Positions 48,123 through 57,131 of a stretch of 64,000 nt of DNA are shown here, one piece after another. Positions within the stretch are counted from its first letter, which is position 1. Every line of letters starts with the position of its first letter. Position numbers and translations under genes: made by a program. The notes beneath the pieces are model-generated. The model had not been told where the DNA came from, did not search any database, and was given only the letters and a program-made list of their open reading frames with translations. Source of the DNA: Streptomyces goshikiensis (GTDB lineage: Bacteria; Actinomycetota; Actinomycetes; Streptomycetales; Streptomycetaceae). Location: assembly GCF_014650555.1 (NCBI RefSeq), contig NZ_BMVE01000007.1, positions 124,001 to 188,000 on the forward strand. The letters are read 5' to 3'.

Positions 48123-50030
48123 TCAGCGCGGCACCGGGCCGCCCCGGTCCGAGACCCGCAGGATCCGCAGCGCCAGCTGGATCTCCAGGGCGCGCGCGGG
48201 GGAGTTCCAGTCGTCGCCCAGGATGTTCCCGATCCGCTCCAGGCGCTGCACGACGGTGTTCACGTGCACGTGGAGCGCGCCCTTCGTCCGGGTCAGACTG
48301 CTGCCGTGGGCGAAGTACGCCTCCATGGTCGCCACCAGCTCCGTCCCGCGCCGGGCGTCGTAGTCGACGACCGGGCCGAGCACCTGGCGTACGTACCCGC
48401 CCACGTCCGTGCGGTCGCCGAGGAGCACGCCCAGGAAACCCAGGTCCGCCAGGCCCGCCCCGTAGCCGGTGTGACCGAGCGCGTGCAGCGCCTCCAGGCA
48501 GCGCAGCGCCTCGGCGTACGCCTCCGGGAGGTCCCCCGGGCCGGCGGCCGGACCCGCCGCGCCCGCCGTGACGGGGGCGCCCAGCGCCTTGCCGAGATCG
48601 GCCGCGAGGGACCGCGCGAGGACACCCGGTTCCGCGGCCGGAGCCAGCAGTACGACCCGCCCCTGGTACAGGCCGGCCAGACCGTCGCGGGCCTGCGCGT
48701 GCCGGGCCGCCTCCGTCGCCAGCCGGGACCGCAGCGCCGCCTCGCAGTGCAGGACAACGACCGCGTGCGGCCGGGTGAGGACGACCCCGAGCCGGCGCGC
48801 CCGCAGGCTGTGGCTGCCGGTGTCGCGCGGGCTCCCGGGCTGCCCCGGGGTGAGCAGATCGCCGAGCAGCTCGCCCCGTACCCGGTCCTCGGCGTGGGCG
48901 ATGGACCGGCGCAGCAGGAGCAGCAGCGCCGTCACCAGCCCCGCCCGCTCGAACAGCCGCCGGTCGCTGTCCGCAAGGTCGGCGCGCCCCACGAGGGTGA
49001 TGCCGCCGAGGAGTTCCGGCCCGGCGAGCACCGCGCAGACCCACGCCCCGTCCACGGCCACCGCCCGCCCGCCGGACCGCGAGGCCGCCAGCCCGGACGC
49101 GGACGGGCCGAGCGGATCGGTACCGACCCGGGCGAGCTCCACACCGTCGGCGTCGTGCACCACCAGCCCGCCGCCCAGCAGCGTCGCGACCTCCCGCGCC
49201 ACATCGGCCACGTCGCCCCCGCGCAGCACCAGATGGGTCAGGCGGTCGTGGGTCTCGGCCGCCAGCCGCATCGCCTCGCTGTGGGCGCGGGCCCGCTCGG
49301 TCGCGGCGTTCAGCTCGACCAGGGCGGCGCGGGTCTCCTCCAGCAGCCGGGCGCCGTCGATGGCGACGGCCGCGTGGTCCGCGAGGGAGGCCAGCAGGGC
49401 CACCGCGTCCGGCGCGAACTCGCGCACCTCGCGGTCCGCCGCGTACAGCACGCCGATGACGCGGGTGCCGACGCGCAGCGGAACGCCGAGGATGCCGCGC
49501 AGCCCCTCCTCCCGCACCCCGCTGTCGATGGTCCGGGTGTGCCGGAACCGGTCGTCGCCGCGGTAGTCGGAGCTGGCGTACGGGCGGGCCGTCTGCGCGA
49601 CCAGGCCGCCCAGCCCCTCGCCCATGCCGAGGCGCAGCTGCTGGAAGGCGGCCGAGACGGAGCCGTCGGTGACCCGCATGAACGTGTCCCCGGCGACGGG
49701 GTCGTTGAGGGTCAGGTACGCGACGTCCGTGCCCAGCAGCATCCTGGCGCGGTGGACGATGGCCCGCAGGACGGCGTCGAGATCGCGCAGGGCGGCCAGA
49801 TCGCCCGCGGTGTCGAACAGCGCCGTGAGCTCCGCCTCGCGCCGGCGGTGCTGGTCGAGGGTCCGCCGGATCTCCAGCGCCACCCCGGTGGCCTCCTCGA
49901 CGGCCCGCTGCTCACCGGCGCCCGCCCCGGCGCCCCGGGCGGCGGCGGCGGGCCGGGCGAACTCCTCGGCCGGCGCGCCGCGCCGCAGCAGGTCCAGCAA
50001 CTCCCGTACGGGGTCCATCGCGGAGGTCAT
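48123..50030 (-). CDS. GAF-PucR type transcriptional regulator
   Basis: 635 residues. An N-terminal helix region is followed by a GAF domain (about residues 65-220: LFDTAGDLAALRDLDAVLRAIVHRARMLLGTDVAYL ... DHAAVAIDGARLL). A second sensor-like region with GGGLVVHDADGVELARVG comes next. The C-terminal PucR helix-turn-helix (YFAHGSSLTRTKGALHVHVNTVVQRLERIGNIL, ending LEIQLALRIL) is intact. Such proteins activate or repress catabolic operons on sensing a metabolite. The ATG overlaps the stop of the MHS transporter, so regulator and transporter are translated together and the regulator probably controls the same uptake pathway. Confidence 0.9.
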   Translation of the reverse strand: MTSAMDPVRELLDLLRRGAPAEEFARPAAAARGAGAGAGEQRAVEEATGVALEIRRTLDQHRRREAELTALFDTAGDLAALRDLDAVLRAIVHRARMLLGTDVAYLTLNDPVAGDTFMRVTDGSVSAAFQQLRLGMGEGLGGLVAQTARPYASSDYRGDDRFRHTRTIDSGVREEGLRGILGVPLRVGTRVIGVLYAADREVREFAPDAVALLASLADHAAVAIDGARLLEETRAALVELNAATERARAHSEAMRLAAETHDRLTHLVLRGGDVADVAREVATLLGGGLVVHDADGVELARVGTDPLGPSASGLAASRSGGRAVAVDGAWVCAVLAGPELLGGITLVGRADLADSDRRLFERAGLVTALLLLLRRSIAHAEDRVRGELLGDLLTPGQPGSPRDTGSHSLRARRLGVVLTRPHAVVVLHCEAALRSRLATEAARHAQARDGLAGLYQGRVVLLAPAAEPGVLARSLAADLGKALGAPVTAGAAGPAAGPGDLPEAYAEALRCLEALHALGHTGYGAGLADLGFLGVLLGDRTDVGGYVRQVLGPVVDYDARRGTELVATMEAYFAHGSSLTRTKGALHVHVNTVVQRLERIGNILGDDWNSPARALEIQLALRILRVSDRGGPVPR

Positions 50031-51406
50031 GCGGACAGTGTGCCCGCCGCGTCCTTCCGGTCGTACCCCGGTGCGGGTGCCGGGGCCGTGCCCGTACGCG
50101 CCAGGTCGCGGCCCCGGGTCTCGCGGGCGAAGGCCACGGTGAGGGTGGTGACCACGGCGGCCGCGCACAGGTACAGCGAGACGGGCAGGGACGAGCCGTG
50201 GTCCTTGAGGAGTTCGACGGCGACGATGGGCGCGAGCGCCCCCGCGACGATCGAGGCGAGCTGGGAGCCCATGGAGGCACCGGAGTAGCGGACCTCGGTG
50301 TCGAACAGCTCGGAGATGAAGGCGGCTTGGGGCCCGTACATCGCCCCGTGCAGCAGCAGGCCGGCGGTCACGGCCGCGGTGATGACGACGAACGACTCCG
50401 AGTCGACCAGCGCGAAGAACGCGAACGCCCACACGGCCATGCCGGCCGAACCGATCAGCGTCACCGGGCGGCGCCCGATCCGGTCCGACAGCGCGCCCCA
50501 GGCGGGGATGGTGACGAAGTGGACGGCCGAGCCGATCAACACCGCGTTCAGGGCGGTGCTCTTGGGGAGACCGAGGTGGGCGGTGACGTAGACGAGGAGG
50601 AAGGAGGTGAGGACGTAGTACGAGATGTTCTCGCCGAACCGCGCCCCGACGGCGGTCAGCACCTGCCGCCAGCTGCGGCGGAACACCTGTACGACGGGCA
50701 GCTCGCCGCGCGCTTCGCCCGACGCGCCGCGGGCGGCCTGCGCGGCGAGGAACACGGGGGACTCGGACACGGACAGCCGGATCCACAGGCCGACCACCAC
50801 CAGGACACCGGAGAGCAGGAACGGCACGCGCCAGCCCCAGGCCAGGAACGTCGCGTCCGACTGCACGGCGGCGAGCAGCGCGAGCACCCCGGTGGCCAGC
50901 AGGTTCCCGCCGGGCGCACCGGACTGGGGCCAGGAAGCCCAGAAGCCGCGGTGGCGGTCACCGCCGTGCTCGGAGACGATCAGCACGGCCCCGCCCCACT
51001 CACCGCCGAGGGCGAACCCCTGGACCAGCCGCAACACGGTGAGCAGGATCGGCGCCCCGACCCCGATGCTCGCGTGGGTCGGCAGCAGCCCCATCGCGAA
51101 GGTCGCCCCGCCCATCATGAGCAGGCTGAGGACGAGCAGCTTCTTGCGGCCGAGCCTGTCCCCGAAGTGCCCGAACACCACCCCGCCGAGCGGCCGGGCC
51201 AGGAACCCGATCGCGTAGGTGACGAAGGCGATCAGGGTCCCGGTCAGCGGGTCACTGGTGGGGAAGAACAGCTTGTTGAACACCAGCGCGGCGGCGGTGC
51301 CGTAGAGGAAGAAGTCGTACCACTCGATGGTGGTCCCGATGAGGCTCGCCGCGACGATCCTCCGGATTCCGGTTGGGGACGGTGCGGCTGTTGCGGGGGA
51401 GGACAT
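50027..51406 (-). CDS. MFS transporter, metabolite:H+ symporter (MHS) family
   Basis: 459 residues from ATG 51406 (GGAAG upstream). Twelve membrane helices are evident. MHS signatures are GTTIEWYDFFLYGTAAALVF in helix 1, GHFGDRLGRKK in the 2-3 loop, RLVQGFALGGEWGGAVLIVSEHG in helix 4, and SDRIGRRP in the mirror loop. This family, related to ShiA, KgtP and ProP, imports organic acids such as alpha-ketoglutarate, shikimate or aromatic acids with protons. It overlaps the PucR-type regulator gene by four bases. The substrate is not determinable, but a catabolic organic acid is likely. Confidence 0.92.
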   Translation of the reverse strand: MSSPATAAPSPTGIRRIVAASLIGTTIEWYDFFLYGTAAALVFNKLFFPTSDPLTGTLIAFVTYAIGFLARPLGGVVFGHFGDRLGRKKLLVLSLLMMGGATFAMGLLPTHASIGVGAPILLTVLRLVQGFALGGEWGGAVLIVSEHGGDRHRGFWASWPQSGAPGGNLLATGVLALLAAVQSDATFLAWGWRVPFLLSGVLVVVGLWIRLSVSESPVFLAAQAARGASGEARGELPVVQVFRRSWRQVLTAVGARFGENISYYVLTSFLLVYVTAHLGLPKSTALNAVLIGSAVHFVTIPAWGALSDRIGRRPVTLIGSAGMAVWAFAFFALVDSESFVVITAAVTAGLLLHGAMYGPQAAFISELFDTEVRYSGASMGSQLASIVAGALAPIVAVELLKDHGSSLPVSLYLCAAAVVTTLTVAFARETRGRDLARTGTAPAPAPGYDRKDAAGTLSA

Positions 51407-51761
51407 GTGCACCACTTCCGGGGTCTGCAGGGACGTTTGGCGTGGCCACACCATAGAAGCCCGCAGTTCGGCGGCGTATGTGGCGGGACATCACATTCAG
51501 GCGCCACCCTGTGTACGCGACCGCCACATCGCCGACATGGATGCCCTGAAAGGCTGCGGGAACCACCCCCCCGACACCTGCCGGAATCGCTTGGATCAGC
51601 CCCCTCGGCACTGCCCGTCCGGTGATGCGGCCTCGCCAGGCGACGTCACGGGGGCTGGGTAGCGGTCACGGCGTTGGCATCGCCGGCCGGGCCGAGTCGG
51701 ACCGCGTCAAGGATCGGAGTTCCGGGGAGGTCCTTGCGGCCTGCGGCCTTCCGCGGGCCGT
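51407..51761. other. 355-base interval between TetR and MHS transporter genes
   Basis: Both genes read on the minus strand, so the interval is the 3' region of tetR and the upstream region of the transporter. I see no coding region. The stretch 51430-51560 is less GC-rich than its surroundings and probably contains the transporter promoter, but no reliable -35/-10 pair or operator was picked out. Confidence 0.4.
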
Positions 51762-52451
51762 TCAGGGTGAGGGCGTGTGCGGAGCGGGGCCGGGGGCCGG
51801 GCTCCGGGTGAGGCGCCGCGTATGCGTGGTGGTGGGCATGGGCCGGTCCGGCTCGGGGGCGGTCTCCCGCGCCAAGCCGTTGAAGGTGGCGAAGACCAGG
51901 CGTTCGGTCTGGAATTCGACGCCTTGCCGGTCGTCGATGTGTACGAGGCCGTCGATGAGCAGGACGGCCAGGCCGTGGATGGCGGCCCAGACCACGAATT
52001 CGGCGCCCGGGCGGGCTCCCGAGGGCAGGTGGCCCGCGTCGGTCAGACGGTCGAGTTCGGTGGTGAGTACGTCGTGCGGGTGTGGCGATACGGCGGACTG
52101 CGCCGGGGTGGCGCCGCCGCGGAAGACGAGCCGGGCGACGGCCGGGTCTTCGACGGCCCAGGTGACATAGGCGCGTCCGCACGCGGCGAGACGTTCGGGA
52201 CCCTGCTCCGGCGCTGCCTCCATGGTCTCGCGCAGGCGATTCCCCAGCCGGGCCAGCACGACCTCGGACAGGGCGGATACGAGTTCGTCACGCGAGCCGA
52301 AGTGGTGGTAGGCGGCGCTGGGGCTGACACCGACCCGCGCCGATGCCTCACGCAGCGACCAGCCGTCGACACCCCGCTCTCGTACGAGGGTCTCCGCGGC
52401 CTCTAGCAGGGCGCCGCGCAGGTCCCCGTGGTGGTATCGCTTCCTTGCCAT
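51762..52451 (-). CDS. TetR-family regulator
   Basis: 229 residues. The DNA-binding domain is RYHHGDLRGALLEAAETLVRERGVDGWSLREASARVGVSPSAAYHHFGSRDELVSAL. The C-terminal part (ACGRAYVTWAVEDPAVARLVFRGG ... FVVWAAIHGLAVLLIDGLV) has the WHG-type pattern of TetR_C_33/13 regulators. A proline-rich C-terminal tail of about 25 residues is unusual and probably disordered. It is divergent from the metallo-beta-lactamase-fold gene with only 83 bases between them, so it almost certainly controls that gene and itself. Confidence 0.9.
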   Translation of the reverse strand: MARKRYHHGDLRGALLEAAETLVRERGVDGWSLREASARVGVSPSAAYHHFGSRDELVSALSEVVLARLGNRLRETMEAAPEQGPERLAACGRAYVTWAVEDPAVARLVFRGGATPAQSAVSPHPHDVLTTELDRLTDAGHLPSGARPGAEFVVWAAIHGLAVLLIDGLVHIDDRQGVEFQTERLVFATFNGLARETAPEPDRPMPTTTHTRRLTRSPAPGPAPHTPSP

Positions 52452-52469
52452 GCCTCCATCTTAGCGGTG

Positions 52470-52519
52470 TTCACATTGCGTGTTAGGCTCCGCCTGACAT
52501 CTCAACGCCGTTCAGATTG
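52470..52519. promoter_or_regulatory. Paired direct repeat in TetR/MBL intergenic region
   Basis: GTTCACATTG (52470-52479) and GTTCAGATTG (52510-52519) match at nine of ten bases and start exactly 40 bases apart, about four helical turns. The second copy overlaps the inverted repeat CAGATTGATCTG (52513-52524). They are candidate operators for the divergent TetR protein. Confidence 0.45.
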
Positions 52520-52534
52520 ATCTGGAGTTGCGCC

Positions 52535-53467
52535 ATGTGCCCCACTGACCCCACGCCTCTCGCCTCCGACGGCGCGCCGGATGTGCTCCAGAGCCCCCCG
52601 CCCGTCGTAGCGGGACCTCCCGTCGAGGTGTCCGCGGGCGTTTTCGTCATCCCTGACCGCCGCGTCGAGTTGGTCCCCAACATCGGCATCGTCCTCGGGG
52701 AGAAGGCCGCGCTGGTCATCGACACCGGCATCGGCCCCCGCAACGGCGCGCTGGTGCTGGAGCAGGCCCGGCGCCTGGCCGGCGACCGCCGCCTGTACCT
52801 GACCCTCACCCACTTCCACCCTGAGCACGGCTTCGGCGCGCAGGCGTTCAAGGGCGCCGCCACGATCGTCTACAACAGCGGCCAGCGCGCCGAACTGCGG
52901 CGCAAGGGAGCCGGCTATCTCGGCATGTTCAAGGGCCTGAGCCCCGCGGTCGCCGCCGAACTCGAAGGAGTCGAACTGGTCGACCCCGATCTGGTCTACG
53001 AGGGCGAGGCCGAGATCGACCTCGGCGGCCGTACCGTGCTGCTGCGCGAGTTCGGTCCCGCGCACACCGGCTCCGACCAGGTCGTCCTCGTGGACGGCCG
53101 GGTGCTGTTCGCCGGCGATCTGCTGGAGACCCGCATCTTCCCGATCGCGCCGTACTTCCCGCCCCACGACACCGATGTGGACGGCGAGGGCTGGATCGGC
53201 GTGCTCGACCAGCTCGCCGCACTCGCCCCGCAGACCGTCGTTCCCGGCCATGGCGAGGTCACCGATGCCTCGCTCATCCACGACGTCCGCGACTACCTCG
53301 CCTACGTCCGCGACGAGGCCCTGCGGCTGCGCGAGTGCGGCACCAGCGCCGATGAAACGGTCGCCGCCATCGACAAGAACGCCCGTGCCCGCTGGCCTTC
53401 CTGGGAGCGCCCCGAGTGGATCGGCCTCGCCGCCCGCGCCTTCTACGACACCCACGCATCGGCCTGA
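52535..53467 (+). CDS. Metallo-beta-lactamase-fold hydrolase
   Basis: 310 residues from ATG 52535 (GGAG eight bases upstream). The MBL motif is THFHPEHGFG (H93, H95, E97, H98), so the usual aspartate of HxHxDH is a glutamate. Other ligands fit: H-x-x-GSD at PAHTGSDQ, the D in LFAGDLL, and PGHGEV near the C-terminus. MBL proteins hydrolyse lactones, thioesters, phosphates and related bonds; glutamate at the metal-2 aspartate position may reduce or change metal occupancy. It is divergent from the TetR gene 83 bases away and probably under its control, which suggests inducible detoxification. Confidence 0.88.
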   Translation: MCPTDPTPLASDGAPDVLQSPPPVVAGPPVEVSAGVFVIPDRRVELVPNIGIVLGEKAALVIDTGIGPRNGALVLEQARRLAGDRRLYLTLTHFHPEHGFGAQAFKGAATIVYNSGQRAELRRKGAGYLGMFKGLSPAVAAELEGVELVDPDLVYEGEAEIDLGGRTVLLREFGPAHTGSDQVVLVDGRVLFAGDLLETRIFPIAPYFPPHDTDVDGEGWIGVLDQLAALAPQTVVPGHGEVTDASLIHDVRDYLAYVRDEALRLRECGTSADETVAAIDKNARARWPSWERPEWIGLAARAFYDTHASA

Positions 53468-53581
53468 GCGGCATCACCCTCACGCCCCGCCGGGACTCCG
53501 CAGCGGGCGCCCGGAATTCGCGCGGAGGGATCCCGTGGCGACCGCGTGCGTTCTGCCCGTGCCCCAGTGATTCCGGCGGGT

Positions 53582-55090
53582 TCAGTGCTCGCAGAGGGAG
53601 AATTCTCGTTCGTAGAGCTGATCGTTGTGTTCGGCGACGAAGAACTTGCGTTCCCGCATGAGCTGTTCGCGGTGTTCCTTCGCCTGTTCGAGCGTCATGG
53701 TCGAGGTGTCGGACCACGGTTGCTGCGGTGGCACGTCGGAGGTGGAGACGATGCTTTCCGACGGGTCGACCAGGAAGAACGCGAGGATCTTGCGGTGCCC
53801 CGGGCGGGTGGTGTCCGTCAGGCGGAACGAGCCGACGCGGTGCTGCAGGACGTTCGGGAACGCCAGGCAGCGGCCCGCCGGGGTCGATGCCGATCCCAGC
53901 GTCTGGTTCAGGGCGTCCTCGTCCTCCAGGCCGTAGACCTCGCGCAGACCGTTGTCGTCGTTCTGCTCGTAGCTCGGGTCGTCGAGCGCCGCCCGGAAGC
54001 TCAGCCGGCTCTCGGTGATGTTCTCGCTGTCCCAGTAGTAGATGCCGGTCGAGACGATCCGCTCGTTCATCATCCCCTCGACGTGCCAGGAACCGCCGGC
54101 GTACTCGGGCTTGTCCGGGGTGAGGTGGATGGTGGCGAGCTTGACGATGACCTGGAGACGGCGGCCGCGCAGGTCGACCCGGTCGGATGCGCCGGGCCGT
54201 TCGGGCGGGGTGAAGTCCGGGGCGTCCGGGATGACCGGGCTGCGGTTCTCCCACCAGTCGTCCAGGGCCAGTTCCCACGCGCTCAGGGCTTCCGCGTAGG
54301 CCTCGTCGTCGCCGTGGGCGGACTTTTCCGGACGCTGAGGTTCCGAGTCGTACCAGCCGTAGGGATCGGCCTCGATCCGCAGGGGCCGGGGGTGGCGCAG
54401 ATCGGTGAGCACGTTCTCGAACAGCGGGCGCAGGCGCGCGAACAACTCCGGCAGGACGGATGCCAGCTCGCGGTGAACCTCGGGGTGGACGTTGTTGACG
54501 TACGAACGGAAGGCGACGTCGCCGTCCTCACTGACGTCGACGTCGGTGGGCAGCCACTGGAACTTCTCCGAGAACTCGTACCTCGAATAGCGGTCCGTCG
54601 GATTCAGCCAAGCCCGCTCGGGGCCGCCGCTCACCTCGTTCACCAGGCAGAACAGCGAGGGATGGACCAGATCCAGTACCTGGCCGTCGGAGCCGGGGTG
54701 CCAGTCCTTCTCCGCCTCGGGGACCTGTTCCAGAACCCGGACCGCCTCGCGCAGCCGGGACCTGAGCCCGTCGTCGACCAGCGCGTCCGACTGCCACACC
54801 CCGTCGACGGCGGACACCTCGACGCCGGTTCGCCCGTCCCGCAGCGCCGCGTAGTGCGCGAGTTCCGCGAGGACGTAGCGAACCTGCGCCTCGGTGAGGC
54901 CCTGGCCGAGCGCTTCACGCGTCCACCTGGCGACGACGTCGGCGTCGTTCCTCTTGTCGAACCATCCCGGCTTCGCCCGAAGGTGTGCGCTGCACCGCAT
55001 CATCTCCAGCTCCCGCAGCGTCCGGGGTGCGGCGAAGGCTATGGAACGGGATGTGTGGAAGGGCAGCGGGAAAGCAGACAGGCCGGTCAC
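53582..55090 (-). CDS. DUF4246 family protein (fungal-type)
   Basis: 502 residues from GTG 55090. It has the DUF4246 pattern: MMRCSAHLRAKPGWFDKRND, LVHPSLFCLVNEVSG, LRIEADPYGWYDSEPQRPE, VIVKLATIHLTPDKPEYAGGSWHVEGMMNERIVSTGIYYWDSENITES, and LAFPNVLQHRVGSFRLTD. The W-H-V-E-G and later Q-H-R-V-x-S/F-x-L elements look like the metal-binding H/E ... H and arginine of a double-stranded beta-helix iron/2-oxoglutarate-type oxygenase, which is inference. DUF4246 is best known from filamentous fungi and is rare in bacteria, so horizontal transfer is possible. The gene stands alone. Confidence 0.85.
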   Translation of the reverse strand: MTGLSAFPLPFHTSRSIAFAAPRTLRELEMMRCSAHLRAKPGWFDKRNDADVVARWTREALGQGLTEAQVRYVLAELAHYAALRDGRTGVEVSAVDGVWQSDALVDDGLRSRLREAVRVLEQVPEAEKDWHPGSDGQVLDLVHPSLFCLVNEVSGGPERAWLNPTDRYSRYEFSEKFQWLPTDVDVSEDGDVAFRSYVNNVHPEVHRELASVLPELFARLRPLFENVLTDLRHPRPLRIEADPYGWYDSEPQRPEKSAHGDDEAYAEALSAWELALDDWWENRSPVIPDAPDFTPPERPGASDRVDLRGRRLQVIVKLATIHLTPDKPEYAGGSWHVEGMMNERIVSTGIYYWDSENITESRLSFRAALDDPSYEQNDDNGLREVYGLEDEDALNQTLGSASTPAGRCLAFPNVLQHRVGSFRLTDTTRPGHRKILAFFLVDPSESIVSTSDVPPQQPWSDTSTMTLEQAKEHREQLMRERKFFVAEHNDQLYEREFSLCEH

Positions 55091-55197
55091 TTCTTCAGGT
55101 CCTCTGACTCGATGTGCGGTGGCCGGAAGAATACTTCAGGGCACTGACACCGGGACCGGCGCCGAGGAGAGGCGCCGAGGACTCCACCTGGCGGCGC

Positions 55198-55773
55198 TCA
55201 GCGGTTGTTGCAGACCCGGTTGAAGGAGCGGTTGGCCGCCTGGCTCCAGGCCTGCCAGTAGGCGTCGCTGTGCTGCGCGCCGGACTTGTCCGCCACCGGC
55301 TTGGTCTCGCAGCTCTTCTTGGCCGCCGCCGCGCCCGCCTGGGTGCCGGCCGCTCGGCCCTGGGCTACGTCCCGCCGGGAACCCGGCTGGAGGGGCGGGG
55401 TCGTGTTCTGCGGGTTCTGGGGCTTCGGTGTCGCCGCCGTGCCCACCCTCTTGCAGTTCACGAAGACGAAGTTCTGGTTCTCGTTCGCCGCGAGGACGGT
55501 GTAGTCGACGTTCTTCTGGAAGCGCTGCACGCGGAAGGTTCCGTCCGGGCCCACCGCCAGGTCCACGGTGGACTCGCCGTCGTTGAGCTTGCGGGGCGCC
55601 GTGAAGCCCTCGCCCGTGATCGTGACGTACGTGTCGTTCGGCCCGGGCGTGACCGTACAGCTGGCGGCCGGTGCCGCCGCGTCGGCGGCCGGTGCGAGGA
55701 CGACGGCGCCACCGCATACGACCGAGGAGGCGAGCAGGGACGAGACCACGGCGCGTCGGGTGCGTCGGTACAT
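55198..55773 (-). CDS. Secreted hypothetical protein
   Basis: 191 residues from ATG 55773 with GGGAG upstream. A Sec signal (MYRRTRRAVVSSLLASSVVC, then VLAPAADAAA) precedes a short beta-rich domain (CTVTPGPNDTYVTITGEGF ... VDLAVGPDGTFRVQRF ... FVFVNCKRV). A Pro/Gln/Ala linker and a helical end follow (SDAYWQAWSQAANRSFNRVC). Two cysteines in the first domain and two near the C-terminus could form disulfides. I do not recognise the family. No operon partner. Confidence 0.75.
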   Translation of the reverse strand: MYRRTRRAVVSSLLASSVVCGGAVVLAPAADAAAPAASCTVTPGPNDTYVTITGEGFTAPRKLNDGESTVDLAVGPDGTFRVQRFQKNVDYTVLAANENQNFVFVNCKRVGTAATPKPQNPQNTTPPLQPGSRRDVAQGRAAGTQAGAAAAKKSCETKPVADKSGAQHSDAYWQAWSQAANRSFNRVCNNR

Positions 55774-55943
55774 GAGGGTGCTCCCATCGGATGTCGAGGA
55801 AGGGAGGGAGGGGCGGGGCGGCGCATCGCCGGTGCCCGCCCCACTCCATGCTCCCCCGGCCACCGGGGGGTGTCGACCGGGAGCCCTGGTTCCCGGTCGT
55901 GGGGCGGGCTCCGCGGCCGGTCAGAGGGTCGGGGGACAGGCGG

Positions 55944-57131
55944 TCAGAGGGCCAGGGGGAGGGCGGTCAGGCCGCGGGTGAGGCGGGTCCGGCGCCAGCT
56001 CAGGGACTGCTCGGGGACGGCCAGGCGGATGTCCGGGAAGCGGGTCACCAGGGTGCGGAGCGCGATCTCCGCCTCGGCGCGGGCCAGTGGGGCGCCCGGG
56101 CAGCGGTGGATGCCGTGGCCGAAGGAGAGGTGGCCGCCGGCGTCGCGGTCGAGGTCGAGGCGGTCCGGTTCGGGGAACGCCGCCGGGTCGCGGTTTGCGG
56201 CCCCGGGGGCGATGAGCACCGGGAAGCCCGCCGGGATGTCGACCCCGCCGACGCGCAGGTCCTCCGTGCTGTGGCGGAAGGTGGCCACGCTCACCGGGGA
56301 GTCGAAGCGCAGCAGTTCGTCCAGGGCGCCGGGGATCAGGTCCGGGTCCCGGCGCAGGCGGTCGAACGCCTCCGGGTGCCGGAGCAGGGCCAGGACGGCG
56401 TTGCCGATGAACTGGGTGGTGGTCTCGTGCCCGGCGACCAGGAGGAGGGCGGCCAGGGAGACGGTCTCGTCCCGGTCGAGGCCGCCCTGGTCGCAGTCGC
56501 GCAGGAGGGAGTGGAGCGGGCCCTCGCCGGGGGTGGCGCGGGCCGTGTCGACGAGGTGGGTCAGGTAGTCGCCGATCCGGTGCGACGCGGCGTCGACACG
56601 GCCGTTGTCGGTCGCGTCGAAGAGGTCGTGGGACCAGCCCGCGAGGGCGGCGCGGTCGGACTCCGGCACCCCCAGCAACTCGCAGACGACGGTGACCGGC
56701 AGGGGCACCGCCAGCTCCGCCACCAGGTCGACCTCCGCGCCCGGCCGCCACGCGGCCATGAGGCCGTCGACGACCCGGGTGACGTACGGGCGCAGTTCCC
56801 GGACGCGTCCGGTGGTGAACAGGGGCGTCGCCACCCGCCGGTGGCGGGTGTGCGCGGGCGGGTCGCTCGCCAGCATGTTGCGGGAGAGCGCCGGGTGCAG
56901 GTCGCGGTCCGAGGGCCGGCCGGCGAAGAAGCGGGCCGTGTCCTTCGACAGACGGGGGTCGGTGAACGCCTCGCGGGCCTCGGGGTGGCCGGTGATCAGG
57001 TACGCGTGGTGCCCGCCGGAGCCGGTGGGGACGCGTTGCACCGGGCAGCCTTCGCGCAGCCGGTCGTAGGTGGGGTAGGGGTCGGCGAAGAAGCGCGGGT
57101 CGCGCAGGGGGTCCTGCCGGGGGGCGGTCAC
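55944..57131 (-). CDS. Cytochrome P450
   Basis: 395 residues from the GTG at 57131, which overlaps the stop of the membrane-protein gene. All P450 marks are present: I-helix LLVAGHETTTQF (about 230-241), K-helix E272-L-L-R275 and heme loop SFGHGIHRC with cysteine 344. It resembles the CYP105/CYP107-type bacterial class I enzymes; no ferredoxin gene is adjacent. It is the last gene of the XRE / ImmA-IrrE / MAB_1171c operon. The combination suggests that the small molecule it oxidises is linked to the metalloprotease and membrane protein, but no substrate can be named. Confidence 0.92.
   Translation of the reverse strand: MTAPRQDPLRDPRFFADPYPTYDRLREGCPVQRVPTGSGGHHAYLITGHPEAREAFTDPRLSKDTARFFAGRPSDRDLHPALSRNMLASDPPAHTRHRRVATPLFTTGRVRELRPYVTRVVDGLMAAWRPGAEVDLVAELAVPLPVTVVCELLGVPESDRAALAGWSHDLFDATDNGRVDAASHRIGDYLTHLVDTARATPGEGPLHSLLRDCDQGGLDRDETVSLAALLLVAGHETTTQFIGNAVLALLRHPEAFDRLRRDPDLIPGALDELLRFDSPVSVATFRHSTEDLRVGGVDIPAGFPVLIAPGAANRDPAAFPEPDRLDLDRDAGGHLSFGHGIHRCPGAPLARAEAEIALRTLVTRFPDIRLAVPEQSLSWRRTRLTRGLTALPLAL

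Noticed and set aside
51407..51761. Pseudogene or mobile-element remnant
   Set aside because: No frame shows protein similarity I recognise, and no terminal repeats or target duplications are visible.
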